DNA from: an uncultured Prevotella sp.
Lineage (GTDB): Bacteria; Bacteroidota; Bacteroidia; Bacteroidales; Bacteroidaceae
DNA: 45,329 bases
Assembly: GCA_900315545.1 (NCBI GenBank)
Contig: OMZM01000013.1
Location: forward strand, 1-45,329
Direction: 5' to 3'
Below the pieces are notes generated by a model. That model had not been told where the DNA came from. It ran no database searches and worked only from the letters and a program-made list of their open reading frames with translations. Below are positions 8,124 through 16,430 of this stretch, piece by piece (the stretch's first letter is position 1; every line of letters starts with the position of its first letter). A program made the translations under genes and the position numbers.

Positions 8124-8768
8124 TCATCTAAAGTCGGTCAGTCCTGCGTCGCGAGCTATCCTGCGCAGTCGCCTCATGGCCTTGCGGCATATTTGCCTTG
8201 CTCTCTCGCGCGACACTCCGAGCCATTCGCCAGCCTCAGCAAACGTCATCTGGCGGCTGCCGAAACCATATACTGCCGTCAGCACCAGCCGCTCTCGCTC
8301 GCTGAGCTTGGCAAGACATGCTGTCATCGCCTCCGGCAGTCCGTCGGCAGCCATCGTGTCGGCACCGTCTGTAGCCAGTCCGTCTGCCAGACTGCGGCCG
8401 TTGCGCCCACGTTCATCTGCCGAACGCATCTTCTTGCCCTCTGCAGCTGTTGCAGCCTTCATCCGACTGCTTACAAATCGCGAAGCATACGCTGTGAAGC
8501 TCGTGCCGCGACTGCTGTCGAAACGCTCGGCAGCTATCAGCACGCCGTAGCAGCCCTCAGCCACGAGGTCGTCCATGCTCACGCCCTTGCCGCGAAATCT
8601 CTTGGCTACGTTCACCACAAGACCGCGACATGCCTCAGTGAGGGCTGTCGCTGCCGCCTTGTCGCCGCGCTGCACGCTGTCGACAAGCTCTGCCATGAAC
8701 TCTGCCGACATCGCGGAGCCGCTGTGTCCGTCGCCAGTTCTCAATGCATGCTTTTCGCTATTCTGCAT
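8124..8768 (-). CDS. Short sigma-70 family RNA polymerase sigma factor
   Basis: Protein of 214 residues with sigma region 2 (LVVNVAKRFRGKGVSMDDLVAEG, then FDSSRGTSFTAYASRFVSSRM) and region 4 (LSERERLVLTAVYGFG, then FAEAGEWLGVSRERARQI helix-turn-helix). It looks like a housekeeping-type sigma stripped of region 1 and most of region 3, rather than an ECF factor, because region 4 keeps the SRERARQI motif of primary sigmas. A longer frame upstream is rejected: a full promoter (TTTG, 20 bases, TATTTTTG at 8797-8828) lies inside it, which fixes the start at 8768. Repeat copy A lies just upstream in the same direction. Regulon unknown. Confidence 0.85.
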   Translation of the reverse strand: MQNSEKHALRTGDGHSGSAMSAEFMAELVDSVQRGDKAAATALTEACRGLVVNVAKRFRGKGVSMDDLVAEGCYGVLIAAERFDSSRGTSFTAYASRFVSSRMKAATAAEGKKMRSADERGRNGRSLADGLATDGADTMAADGLPEAMTACLAKLSERERLVLTAVYGFGSRQMTFAEAGEWLGVSRERARQICRKAMRRLRRIARDAGLTDFR

Positions 8769-8796
8769 ATTGTTATATACTAATATAAAACGAATG

Positions 8797-8828
8797 CAAA
8801 AATACGAATAATAATCATCATACACAAA
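8797..8828 (-). promoter_or_regulatory. Promoter of the short sigma factor gene
   Basis: On the minus strand, TTTG (8825-8828), 20 bases, then TATTTTTG (8797-8804): a full match to the Bacteroidota consensus, 28 bases before the ATG. Confidence 0.75.
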
Positions 8829-8912
8829 AAAATGCGTAAATATTTGTCGATACACCGCATACTAAGCAGTTTCTGCATAGCTGTTATGGTTGACTTCATG
8901 GCTGATGTTTTC

Positions 8913-9346
8913 TTCCCCTGCAAAAACCGTGCCAAACTCGTCTGGATTTTCTTTCGGGGCGAAAAACGATGAAAATTTTTGACACGGAAAAACTGTCCAA
9001 ATAGATGCGGAACAGCCCATGAAACTGTGAAAATATGCAAAAATCGTGCTGAAACGTGCGTGCTAAAATCGTCAAAGAGCATGTTTGAGGCTGAAAACTG
9101 CATGTTTTCGCGCGGTTACGGCTTAGCAGTCATATCGTTACAGAGTGTTTGTAACGGTGTGACGGAGTATCTGTAATAGGATTACAAGATGCTTGTAAAA
9201 ATCCTGTAATCCGTATTTCAGTGTCAAAATGCTGATAGCCAACGACTTATCCGACAAGCCGAAATACTCGCGTATTTGCCGAAAAATATTTCGAGACGAC
9301 TTTCGCGGGCATTCTCGCGGCAGTAAACGGGCGAAAATTGATTATA
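8913..9346 (-). repeat. Dispersed intergenic element, copy A
   Basis: First of four copies of a non-coding repeat. Read on the minus strand it starts with ATAATCAATTTTCGCCCG and continues with GAGAATGCCCGCGAAAGTCG and ATACGCGAGTATTT (left module). The centre carries the stems GGATTACA/TGTAATCC and TTACAGA/TCTGTAA. It ends with a right module built on TTTTTCC-TGTCAAAA-ATTTTCAT and GAGTTTGGCACGGTTTTTG. Copy B is its closest relative. It ends about 145 bases before the sigma factor ATG, pointing towards it. Short open frames inside it are by-products of the repeat. Confidence 0.9.
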
Positions 9347-9532
9347 CTTTTTGTCAGTGCGCGGAGGTAGATGAGACTGGTAACAGATGATGATAAAGTT
9401 GCCAGACAAGAAGTCTCCTAAGCGGGGAGTTCAGGACCGACACAGAAACGGACTCTCATCGCGCAGACATTGCTTAGGTAACAATTATTTGATTTCCTGC
9501 AACATAAACTAAAAGCACTGTTACAGTCAATA
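9347..9532. other. Unassigned spacer between repeat copy A and the htrA terminator
   Basis: No coding frame, RNA gene or clear repeat was recognised in this stretch. Confidence 0.4.
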
Positions 9533-9575
9533 TAAAAAACAAAGGCAGGCGTGATGTTTTCACTGCCTGCCTTTG
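9533..9575 (-). terminator. Intrinsic terminator of htrA
   Basis: Stem AAAGGCAGGC / GCCTGCCTTT with extra pairs near the loop, followed on the minus strand by a T-rich run (GTTTTTTATA). It lies about 30 bases past the htrA stop. Confidence 0.9.
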
Positions 9576-9602
9576 GTGTATCGTCGTTGTTTCAGCTTGC
9601 TT

Positions 9603-11048
9603 TTACTGCTGCTGCAGTTCAACGGCGAAGTATCCCTTCTTTCCAGTCGGGTAGATACCCTTTATGTAGAGTACCGGGTCTTTGCTCGTTGATGCTTCCT
9701 TAACGGCTTTCTCCATGTCTTCGAGCGAGCGGATAGGCTGGTTGTTGACGCTCTGGATGATGAATCCCTTGTTTATTCCGCTTTGCTTCATGGCTCCGGC
9801 TTCAACCTTCATAACTTCAATTCCGTAGTTAATGCTGAGCTGTTGCTTCTGTGCATCGGTTATTTCGCGGAAGTTTGCTCCGAGTACGTCGAGGTCGGCA
9901 CTCTTCACAACCTTAGTGTTGCCCTGTGCGTTTTTCAGCGTTACGCTCTTGGTGTACTTCTTCTTGTTGTGCAGGTAGCTTATCTCCACCTTGTCGCCAG
10001 GACGCTTGCTTGCCATAATCTCCATGAGTTCTGCCTTCTTTGTAACGCTCTTTCCGTCGATAGCCGTTATTACGTCGCCTTCTGCAATGCCTGCATCGGC
10101 AGCAGCACCGTTGTCTTCAACTTTGTCAACATATACGCCGTTGTTGGTGCCGAGATCTACTTCCTTGTCTTTCTCTTTCTGTCCGTCGATGTATTTGTGT
10201 ACGTCGGTGCCCTGTATGCCGAGCAGTGCTCGCTGCACAGTGCCGTACTGCTTGAGGTCGTCGACGACTTTGTTCATTATGGTTGTCGGTATTGCAAATC
10301 CGTAACCGGTGTAAGAGCCTGTTAGCGAAAATATCATGGCATTGATGCCAACGAGTTCTCCTTGTGTGTTTACAAGTGCACCGCCAGAGTTTCCGGCGTT
10401 AATGGCAGCGTCAGTCTGTATGAACGATTCCACACCGTTGGCTCCTATTGAACGAGCTTTAGCGCTGATGATGCCTGCCGTTACAGTGTTGTTGAATCCA
10501 AATGGATTGCCAACTGCAATAACCCATTCACCCACTTTCAGTTTTTCACTGTCGCCTATAGGCAGTGTAGGCAGGTCTTTACCGTCTATTTTTATCAGTG
10601 CGAGGTCGGTAGTAGGGTCGTTTCCAATGATGCGTGCCGAGAATTCTCGGTTGTCATTGAGTGTTACGGTCAGTTCGTCGGCACCCTCTACGACGTGGTT
10701 GTTGGTTACGATGTAGCCGTCTTTAGATATGATTACGCCCGAGCCTGTGGCAGTTTTCTTTGGAGTCTGTATCTGGCGCTTCTGTGTGCCGCCGCCACCG
10801 GGATTGCCGAAGAATCCGAATGGGTCGAAGAAATCGGCAAACGGGTCCTGCACCTCAACCGTTTTGGTCTTCGAGTTTTGTACATATTTAATGTGTACCA
10901 CTGCCGGCAGCGATTTCTCAGCGGCGTATGTGAGGTCTACTTGTCCTGTTGGTGGTGTGGCAGCGTGAGTGGTTATGAACGTGCCTGTTGCGAACATTAC
11001 TGCTCCGAAGCAGAGTCCTGCAAGTAAATGCTTTGTTGTTGTTTTCAT
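9603..11048 (-). CDS. degP: Periplasmic serine protease/chaperone, Do/DegP (HtrA) family
   Basis: Envelope quality-control protease of 481 residues that degrades or refolds misfolded periplasmic proteins. The signal peptide spans about 1-30 (GLCFGAVMFATGTFITTHAA). The trypsin-like domain carries His118 (TNNHVVEG), Asp148 (TTDLALIKI) and Ser221 (NAGNSGGALV), a complete triad. A glycine/phenylalanine-rich LA-type loop (FFDPFGFFGNPGGGG) sits near residue 73-87. Two PDZ domains follow (about 280-375 and 390-475), as in Do-type members; the second has the NKGFIIQSVNNQPI ligand groove. Length fits the family. It is a single gene with its own -7 box and terminator. Confidence 0.95.
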   Translation of the reverse strand: MKTTTKHLLAGLCFGAVMFATGTFITTHAATPPTGQVDLTYAAEKSLPAVVHIKYVQNSKTKTVEVQDPFADFFDPFGFFGNPGGGGTQKRQIQTPKKTATGSGVIISKDGYIVTNNHVVEGADELTVTLNDNREFSARIIGNDPTTDLALIKIDGKDLPTLPIGDSEKLKVGEWVIAVGNPFGFNNTVTAGIISAKARSIGANGVESFIQTDAAINAGNSGGALVNTQGELVGINAMIFSLTGSYTGYGFAIPTTIMNKVVDDLKQYGTVQRALLGIQGTDVHKYIDGQKEKDKEVDLGTNNGVYVDKVEDNGAAADAGIAEGDVITAIDGKSVTKKAELMEIMASKRPGDKVEISYLHNKKKYTKSVTLKNAQGNTKVVKSADLDVLGANFREITDAQKQQLSINYGIEVMKVEAGAMKQSGINKGFIIQSVNNQPIRSLEDMEKAVKEASTSKDPVLYIKGIYPTGKKGYFAVELQQQ

Positions 11049-11169
11049 TTTCTTTTTGTTTTTATGTTTATAATTGTTTGTTGTTTTTACCTGTTTTCTT
11101 TTCTTTTAGTTTATGTTTTGTCCTCTTTCCGACGTTTTGTCAGCGGTGCGGACTCATAAATGATGGATG

Positions 11170-11177
11170 CAAATTTA
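11170..11177 (-). promoter_or_regulatory. -7 box TAAATTTG upstream of htrA
   Basis: Minus-strand TAnnTTTG match about 120 bases before the htrA ATG, which implies a long leader. No good -33 element was seen. Confidence 0.45.
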
Positions 11178-11294
11178 GGCGCAAAATGTGTTAATCTGCC
11201 ATTTTGGCACTCATTTTTATTCCTATTTAACTCTCGGAAAGGTGTTATTAACTGCCTTTAAGCGCGTGAGAGCAGATTTTTACATTCGTTTATA

Positions 11295-11325
11295 TTCGTA
11301 ATTTATAGTTTTTTATGTACCTTTG
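11295..11325 (+). promoter_or_regulatory. Promoter of the RNase P RNA gene
   Basis: TTCG (11295-11298), 19 bases, then TACCTTTG (11318-11325). The predicted start, about 11330, coincides with the first base of the P1 helix region. Confidence 0.65.
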
Positions 11326-11329
11326 CAGG

Positions 11330-11764
11330 GTCGGAACGCAGTGTTTCGTTCTGCCGCTGGCGACATTTCGCGTCGCGAGAGGAAAGTCCGGGCAGCGCAG
11401 GGAACTCCACTTCTGAAAATGGAAGCTGCTGGCGACAGTGGGTTAAGGCAGAAGAAAACGACCGCCCCAACGACGGCGACACCATGTGTTGCTGCATGGG
11501 GTAAGGGTGAGAAGGTGTGTGTAAGAGACCACCAGCCAATGGGTGATCATTGGGCTGTGCCTGCTGGAGGCTGCAAGTTCATGTAAACCGTCGACAGAGG
11601 GTGCCCGCCCGAATTGCGGAGCCGTATGGCTGTGCATGCGACGGAGGGTAGAACGCTTGAGTTGCAGGGCGACTTGCAACCTAGATAAATGGCAGATGCC
11701 GGCTTTGCCGAGAGGCTTTGTCGGAACAGAACCCGGCTTACAGAGACACTGCTTTCCGCTTTTT
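11330..11764 (+). ncRNA. rnpB: RNase P RNA (bacterial type A)
   Basis: Catalytic RNA that trims tRNA 5' leaders. The universal core motifs are present: GAGGAAAGTCCGGGC near 11379-11393 at the 5' end, and ACAGAACCCGGCTTACAG near 11726-11743 at the 3' end. The terminal P1 helix pairs 11332-11347 (CGGAACGCAGTGTTTC) with 11743-11758 (GAGACACTGCTTTCCG) with one mismatch and one G-U pair. A T run follows and serves as terminator. A good promoter sits directly upstream. The open frames crossing it on both strands are not genes. Confidence 0.96.
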
Positions 11765-11774
11765 ATGAGAAAAA

Positions 11775-12176
11775 TCAGAAGTTTTCTATGGCTTCGATAT
11801 ATTCCACAACACCGCTGTTGGCAAGCTTTTTCATTCTGAAATTGCGCATCGTACGGTGCAGCAGATAGTAACAGCCGCACATAAGAAGGCCTGCCGCAAC
11901 GCCAATGATGAAGTTCTGCATCGACTGTTTCATAAGAGCAACGATGGCAATGGGCACTACAAAGCAAATGCCGTAGCGAGTATAAACCTTCTTTTGCTCC
12001 TCGATACTCTGCGGACCGTCCATCACTTCATACAAATAGTCGTCTACTATGTCTTCCGTAACGTTGAAGTCTTCTGGTTTCGGAAACGATTTGTCGGCAC
12101 GGTGCTCGGCTATTTTCCTGCGAATGGCATAAACATATTCGCGGTCTTTCACTTCTATTCTCTTTTCGTTGCTCAT
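11775..12176 (-). CDS. Small two-helix membrane protein of unknown function
   Basis: Protein of 133 residues, not recognised. A charged N-terminal part (residues 1-68, rich in Glu, Asp and Lys, with a basic NEKRIEVKDREYVYAIRRK start) is followed by two adjacent membrane segments (about 69-84 and 88-106, GICFVVPIAIVALM and NFIIGVAAGLLMCGCYYLL). A short cytoplasmic tail ends in EYIEAIENF. It converges on the RNase P RNA gene, whose 3' end lies 11 bases away. It has no operon partner on its strand. Confidence 0.7.
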   Translation of the reverse strand: MSNEKRIEVKDREYVYAIRRKIAEHRADKSFPKPEDFNVTEDIVDDYLYEVMDGPQSIEEQKKVYTRYGICFVVPIAIVALMKQSMQNFIIGVAAGLLMCGCYYLLHRTMRNFRMKKLANSGVVEYIEAIENF

Positions 12177-12240
12177 AATTCAATAAAATAAATAATTCCC
12201 TGCGAAATTACGAAAAATGCCAATATCACACAAAATAATG

Positions 12241-12271
12241 TTTGGTTATTTCAAAAAAAATATTACTTTTG
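12241..12271 (+). promoter_or_regulatory. Promoter of the DUF1232-cutC operon
   Basis: TTTG (12241-12244), 19 bases, then TACTTTTG (12264-12271), about 70 bases before the ATG. Confidence 0.7.
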
Positions 12272-12340
12272 CATTGTTATAGCGTTTGTCGATGCAGACG
12301 AACGATGCTTATATACATTAATATATAGGAGACTCGAACA

Positions 12341-12727
12341 ATGGATTTACCTGAATTTATGTCCTATAAGGACAATTTTTCGACAAAAGCCTTTGCCGAA
12401 AAGATATCAAAGATAGCAAAGCGTGCAGGCTCCAAGCTTGTTTATGCAGCTCTGATACTCTACTACAGTCTTCAGAGCAAGAGCGTTTCGATGAAAGACA
12501 AAGCCCTTATTCTCGGAGCATTAGGCTATCTTATCAGTCCGCTGGATGCCATTCCGGATGCATTCCCTATCTTGGGACTTGGTGACGACCTTGCCGTATT
12601 GACTTTTGCACTAAAGAAAATATGGGACAATGTATCAGATGAGATGCGCGAGAAGGCTCAGTCGAAACTGTCAAAGTGGTTCGATGAAGACGAAATAAGC
12701 GAGATTGACAATCTTTTTGAAGAATAG
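12341..12727 (+). CDS. DUF1232 (YkvA-like) membrane protein
   Basis: Protein of 128 residues of the YkvA/DUF1232 family. The hallmark segment GALGYLISPLDAIPDAFPIL followed by GLGDDLAVLTFALKKIW (about 64-105) holds the conserved Pro-Leu-Asp-x-Ile-Pro-Asp core. A helical N-terminal part and a charged C-terminal tail (KLSKWFDEDEISEIDNLFEE) flank it. The family is membrane associated with no settled function. The stop is 11 bases before cutC, so the two genes are likely co-transcribed from the promoter at 12241-12271. Start chosen at the first ATG after that promoter. Confidence 0.88.
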   Translation: MDLPEFMSYKDNFSTKAFAEKISKIAKRAGSKLVYAALILYYSLQSKSVSMKDKALILGALGYLISPLDAIPDAFPILGLGDDLAVLTFALKKIWDNVSDEMREKAQSKLSKWFDEDEISEIDNLFEE

Positions 12728-12738
12728 TTTAGACCCTC

Positions 12739-13497
12739 ATGCTGCAACGCAACGATTTCAGAATAGAGATATGCGCCAATGGCGTAGAGAGCTGCATGGC
12801 TGCACAACAGGGTGGGGCAGACCGTGTGGAACTGTGTGCCGGAATACCGGAAGGCGGCACTACGCCGTCGTTTGGTGAGATATTGACGGCTCGCAAAGTG
12901 CTTACGACAACCAGACTGCATGTCATCATACGTCCGCGCGGCGGTGATTTCCTCTACACAGACATGGAGACGGAGCGCATGATTGCCGATATCGACATTG
13001 CCAGAGAACTTGGTGCCGACGGCGTAGTGTTTGGATGTTTGACAGAAAAGGGCGACATCGACATGGACAGGAATGCCACTCTCATGAGCCATACGGCAGG
13101 AATGGCGACGACATTCCATCGTGCTTTCGACCACTGCAACAACCCGCAAACGGCTCTCGAACAGCTCGTTACGCTCGGCTTCGACCGCGTGTTGACTTCC
13201 GGACAGCAGCCTACGGCGCCGCAGGGAGCGCCATTGCTGGCTGAACTGTATCGTCAGGCAGACGGCAGAATAGCCATTCTGGCAGGTTGCGGAGTAAATG
13301 AGACAAACATACACCAGCTCTTTCTCGACACCGATGTGCGCGAATACCACTTCTCTGCGCGTGAACTGACGAAAAGCAATATGCTCTACCGCAACGACAA
13401 GGTGTATATGGGTGCTCCCGATGCCGATGAACTGTCGCTGCCATACACTACGGTGCGCCGTGTGGAAGACACTATTGCAGCACTGATGAAACAGTAA
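12739..13497 (+). CDS. cutC: CutC family protein
   Basis: Cytoplasmic TIM-barrel protein of 252 residues, the usual CutC length. Diagnostic stretches are FRIEICANGVESCMAAQQGG and ADRVELCAGIPEGGTTPS at the N terminus, VIIRPRGGDFLYT around residue 56, ELGADGVVFGCL around 93, TFHRAFDH around 128 and GFDRVLTSGQQPTA around 150. CutC was first linked to copper tolerance in Escherichia coli, but direct copper handling is doubtful and the biochemical role is unsettled. Second gene of an operon with the DUF1232 protein. Confidence 0.93.
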   Translation: MLQRNDFRIEICANGVESCMAAQQGGADRVELCAGIPEGGTTPSFGEILTARKVLTTTRLHVIIRPRGGDFLYTDMETERMIADIDIARELGADGVVFGCLTEKGDIDMDRNATLMSHTAGMATTFHRAFDHCNNPQTALEQLVTLGFDRVLTSGQQPTAPQGAPLLAELYRQADGRIAILAGCGVNETNIHQLFLDTDVREYHFSARELTKSNMLYRNDKVYMGAPDADELSLPYTTVRRVEDTIAALMKQ

Positions 13498-13577
13498 ATT
13501 CGCAATAAAAACTTATTCCGACATGAGGCGCGGGATTAGCGTCGACATTATGAAGGAAATAATTTTTGGGGATTATA

Positions 13578-13628
13578 AATAAACAACAACAGTCGCAGGA
13601 AGTATGTTTCTCTGCGACTGTTGTTGTG
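13578..13628 (-). terminator. Intrinsic terminator of tRNA-Cys
   Basis: Long perfect stem (about 15-16 bp: ACAACAACAGTCGCAG with CTGCGACTGTTGTTGT) directly 3' of the tRNA, then a T-rich run on the minus strand. Confidence 0.9.
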
Positions 13629-13700
13629 AGGTGCCTGGCGGATTCGAACCGCCGTAGACGGTTTTGCAGACCGTTGACTAAGCCACTCATCCAAGGCACC
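13629..13700 (-). tRNA. tRNA-Cys (anticodon GCA)
   Basis: Minus-strand cloverleaf: acceptor GGTGCCT/AGGCACC with T discriminator, D arm GATGAGTGGCTTAGTCAAC, anticodon stem ACGGT/ACCGT around CTGCAAA (anticodon GCA), and T arm GGCGGTTCGAATCCGCC. No CCA is encoded. It has its own consensus promoter upstream and a terminator downstream, so it is a single-gene unit. Confidence 0.97.
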
Positions 13701-13717
13701 GTTTCGATTTGCGGATG

Positions 13718-13749
13718 CAAAGGTACGTTTTTAATTCGTACTAACCAAA
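13718..13749 (-). promoter_or_regulatory. Promoter of tRNA-Cys
   Basis: Minus strand TTTG (13746-13749), exactly 20 bases, then TACCTTTG (13718-13725), 17 bases before the mature tRNA. Confidence 0.8.
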
Positions 13750-13764
13750 TTTTTTCAGTGTTTT

Positions 13765-13950
13765 TTATTTAGAACACATGTTTTTGTGTTTATTTTTGTC
13801 GGCATTGCATCCTCCGTCGGTGTAGAACGGGCAGTCCTTGCAGCCGCCACATCCGCAGTCGTTGCTGTTGAATGCGTTGTAGATTTTCCTTGCAATGTAT
13901 GCTGCGCACAGTGCAAGTACGATGATAACTATAATGTTTTGCAGTGTCAT
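13765..13950 (-). CDS. FeoB-associated Cys-rich membrane protein
   Basis: Protein of 61 residues: one N-terminal membrane helix (IIVIIVLALCAAYIARKIY), then a short Cys-rich tail (CGCGGCKDCPFYTDGGC, last Cys near the end), a pattern suited to metal or thiol chemistry. This is the small partner often encoded after FeoB in Bacteroidota. Its ATG overlaps the feoB stop by four bases, so translation is coupled. Presumed role: assisting ferrous iron transport, in the place of FeoC. No experiment-level function can be read from the sequence. Confidence 0.9.
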   Translation of the reverse strand: MTLQNIIVIIVLALCAAYIARKIYNAFNSNDCGCGGCKDCPFYTDGGCNADKNKHKNMCSK

Positions 13951-16361
13951 TTGAATATCTGGTAGACCGCCGCGCTAACTATCCATGCCAGTGCCGTCGT
14001 GTAAAATGCTGCGAACAGAGCCCATTTCCACGAGCCGCTCTCGTTTTTTATTGCTGCAACGGTGGCAATGCATGGGAAATATATCAGCACAAAGAGCAGG
14101 AAGCAGAATGCCGTCAGCGGCGTTATGCCGTCGGCTTCCATCTTCTGTCGCAGCCTGTCATACTTTGTCATGTCGTCGCTGTAGCTGTCGTCGTCGGCAA
14201 AACTGTCGTCGGCAGAGTAGAGTACGCCCATCGTAGAGGCAACAATCTCCTTTGCGCCAACGCCTGCTATGAGTCCCACGTCGAGCTTCCAGTCAAATCC
14301 CTGAGCCTTAAACACCGGCTCGATGGTCTTTCCAATGCGTCCGATGTAGCTTTGTTCCTGCTGTTGCTGAACGGTCAGTTCGCTGTTGTGCGGGAAGTAT
14401 CCGAGAGCCCATACCACGATGCTTGCCACGAGGATGATGCCTCCCATCTTCTTCAGGTATTGCTTTCCTTTCTCCCATGTGTGTCTCATCATCGCCTTAG
14501 CCGTAGGGAAGCGGTATGGCGGCAGTTCCATTACGAAGGGTGTGTCTTCGCCTTTTATGAGAAATCGGCTGAACAGTCGGCTCATCAATACTGCCAGAAG
14601 TATGCCTATGACGTAGAGGCTTATCATTATCGTTGACCTGTATTCTACGGCGAAGAACGTTCCTATTATCATAATGTATATAGGCAGTCGTGCCGAGCAG
14701 CTCATCATCGGCAGCACGAGCATCGTTATCAGTCGCGAGCGCCGGCTCTCTATCGTGCGTGTAGCCATGACTGCCGGCACGTTGCATCCGAAGCCCATTA
14801 TCAGCGGTATGAACGACTTGCCGTGCAGACCCATAGTGTGCATCAGCCTGTCCATTATGAATGCTGCGCGCGACATGTAGCCCGAATCCTCCATAAACGA
14901 TATGAATGCGTAGAGTATGAGTATCTGCGGCAGGAAGACGATGACTGCTCCGACGCCTCCAATGGCTCCGTCTACTATCATGTCGCGCAGTGCTCCTTCG
15001 GGCATCAGCCGGCTTATGGTGTCGCCGAGCCATCCGAAAGCGGCATCTATCCAGTCCATTGGGTACTGTCCGAGTGAGAAAGTAACCTGAAACATGGCGT
15101 AGAGTATGAGTATGAAGATTGGAAATCCCAAGTATTTATGCGTTATCACGGCATCCAGCATGTGTGTTATCTGGTATGTATCCTTCTTCTTTCCAGTTTC
15201 ATATTTTGCCTCTTGCAGTGCTCCGTGAATAAATCCGTACTTCGCATCCATCATTGCCGTCTCCGAGTCATCGTTTGTTTCCTCCTTTATCTTGTCGGCT
15301 TCGGCGTTGCGCACTGCTATGATTTTGTCGGCATTGGGCAGTGTCTTGATAAACTTTTCGCTGTCCTTGTCCTGTTCCATCATCTTTATGGCAAGGTATC
15401 GTGTAGAGTATCTGTGTCGTATCTGCGTATCCTTTATTATTTCGTCCTGCACGCGACCGATGCTTTCCTCCAGCTGTTTGCCGTGATTGATGTGTATGTG
15501 TCTGAAGTCGGGCGTATCGCCTTCGTTTGTCTCCACCATTCTTATGACCGTCTTAAACAGTTCCTCTATGCCTCGTCCCGACGTGAAGACTGTAGGCACC
15601 ATAGGCACGCCGAACAGTTCGCTCAGCTTCTTGTGGTCTATGTTGTCGCCCCGTTGCTCGGTCTCGTCATACATGTTGAGTGCGCATACCACGCGTATGT
15701 GCATGTCGATGAGCTGCGTCGTGAGATACAGGTTGCGTTCGAGGTTGCTCGTGTCGATGACGTTGATGATGACGTCTGGAGTCTGTTCTATAATCTGCTT
15801 GCGCACATAGAGTTCTTCGGGGCTGTAAGCCGAGAGCGAGTAGGTGCCCGGCAGGTCGACGAGGTTGAAGCGGTAGCCGAAATATTCGGCATGTCCCACC
15901 TTAGCGTCTACGGTAACTCCCGAGTAGTTGCCCACGCGCTCGTGAGCCCCCGATGCAAAGTTGAAGAGCGAAGTCTTGCCACAGTTGGGATTGCCCACCA
16001 GAGCCACGTTTATCGTGCGGAAGCGCTTGTCGTCGTCATCGTCGTTGCCGATGCTGCCGTACGGCTCGTCTGCCGGCAGCGACGGCTGTGTGTTGCCGTC
16101 AGCCGAAGCACCGGTGCCGTCGTTTTTTCGTGCAGTCTCGTCGGTAAACACCTCTATCATGTCTGCCTCTTCATGGCGCAGCGACACCTCGTAGCCCATG
16201 ATGCGGTATTTCACGGGGTCCTGCAGCGGAGCATTGAGCAATACCTCCACCTTCTGTCCCTTGATAAATCCCATTTCCACGATGCGTTTGCGGAAACCAC
16301 CGTGTCCGAGCACTTTCACAATGATGCCGTGTTCTCCAGTTGACAATGCTGACAGTTTCAT
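13947..16361 (-). CDS. feoB: Ferrous iron transporter, FeoA-FeoB fusion
   Basis: Inner-membrane Fe2+ transporter of 804 residues. The N-terminal 73 residues are a FeoA (SH3-like) domain fused to FeoB, common in Bacteroidota. A linker rich in Asp, Gly and Ala (75-112) leads to the G domain: G1 GNPNCGKTS (123-131, Cys in place of the usual Ser), G3 DLPGTYS (169-175) and G4 NMYD. The helical GDI-like region follows, then the membrane part with two gate domains (GFGCNVPAVMATRTI, and CSARLPIYIM). Near the C terminus LIAGVGAKEIVASTMGVLY is typical. It is co-transcribed with the Cys-rich partner and divergent from the exbB operon. A perfect palindrome at 16431-16448 is a candidate operator. Confidence 0.96.
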   Translation of the reverse strand: MKLSALSTGEHGIIVKVLGHGGFRKRIVEMGFIKGQKVEVLLNAPLQDPVKYRIMGYEVSLRHEEADMIEVFTDETARKNDGTGASADGNTQPSLPADEPYGSIGNDDDDDKRFRTINVALVGNPNCGKTSLFNFASGAHERVGNYSGVTVDAKVGHAEYFGYRFNLVDLPGTYSLSAYSPEELYVRKQIIEQTPDVIINVIDTSNLERNLYLTTQLIDMHIRVVCALNMYDETEQRGDNIDHKKLSELFGVPMVPTVFTSGRGIEELFKTVIRMVETNEGDTPDFRHIHINHGKQLEESIGRVQDEIIKDTQIRHRYSTRYLAIKMMEQDKDSEKFIKTLPNADKIIAVRNAEADKIKEETNDDSETAMMDAKYGFIHGALQEAKYETGKKKDTYQITHMLDAVITHKYLGFPIFILILYAMFQVTFSLGQYPMDWIDAAFGWLGDTISRLMPEGALRDMIVDGAIGGVGAVIVFLPQILILYAFISFMEDSGYMSRAAFIMDRLMHTMGLHGKSFIPLIMGFGCNVPAVMATRTIESRRSRLITMLVLPMMSCSARLPIYIMIIGTFFAVEYRSTIMISLYVIGILLAVLMSRLFSRFLIKGEDTPFVMELPPYRFPTAKAMMRHTWEKGKQYLKKMGGIILVASIVVWALGYFPHNSELTVQQQQEQSYIGRIGKTIEPVFKAQGFDWKLDVGLIAGVGAKEIVASTMGVLYSADDSFADDDSYSDDMTKYDRLRQKMEADGITPLTAFCFLLFVLIYFPCIATVAAIKNESGSWKWALFAAFYTTALAWIVSAAVYQIFK

Positions 16362-16385
16362 CTTATAGAATATTTATTTAGTTTG

Positions 16386-16393
16386 CAAAAGTA
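16386..16393 (-). promoter_or_regulatory. -7 box TACTTTTG of feoB
   Basis: Minus-strand TAnnTTTG match 24 bases before the feoB ATG. The -33 side is weak, as expected for a regulated promoter. Confidence 0.55.
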
Positions 16394-16430
16394 CGCAAAA
16401 ACGCGGTAATATGCCATTTCCGCGCGAAAA

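Noticed and set aside
8103-8783. A 226-codon frame opposite the sigma factor
   Set aside because: Antisense to a sigma factor with recognisable regions 2 and 4; composition is typical of a shadow frame.
9224-9409. Short frames inside the dispersed repeats with a shared N-A-R-E-S peptide
   Set aside because: The matching peptide in copies A and B comes from the conserved left module; in copies C and D the frame shifts, so it is not a protein-coding signal.
11443-11967. Frames crossing the RNase P RNA
   Set aside because: Structural RNA motifs and P1 pairing explain the conservation; no protein domain is visible.
15138-16343. A 401-codon open frame opposite feoB
   Set aside because: It lies wholly antisense to the strongly supported FeoA-FeoB gene and its translation has no recognisable domain; it is a product of feoB codon composition.
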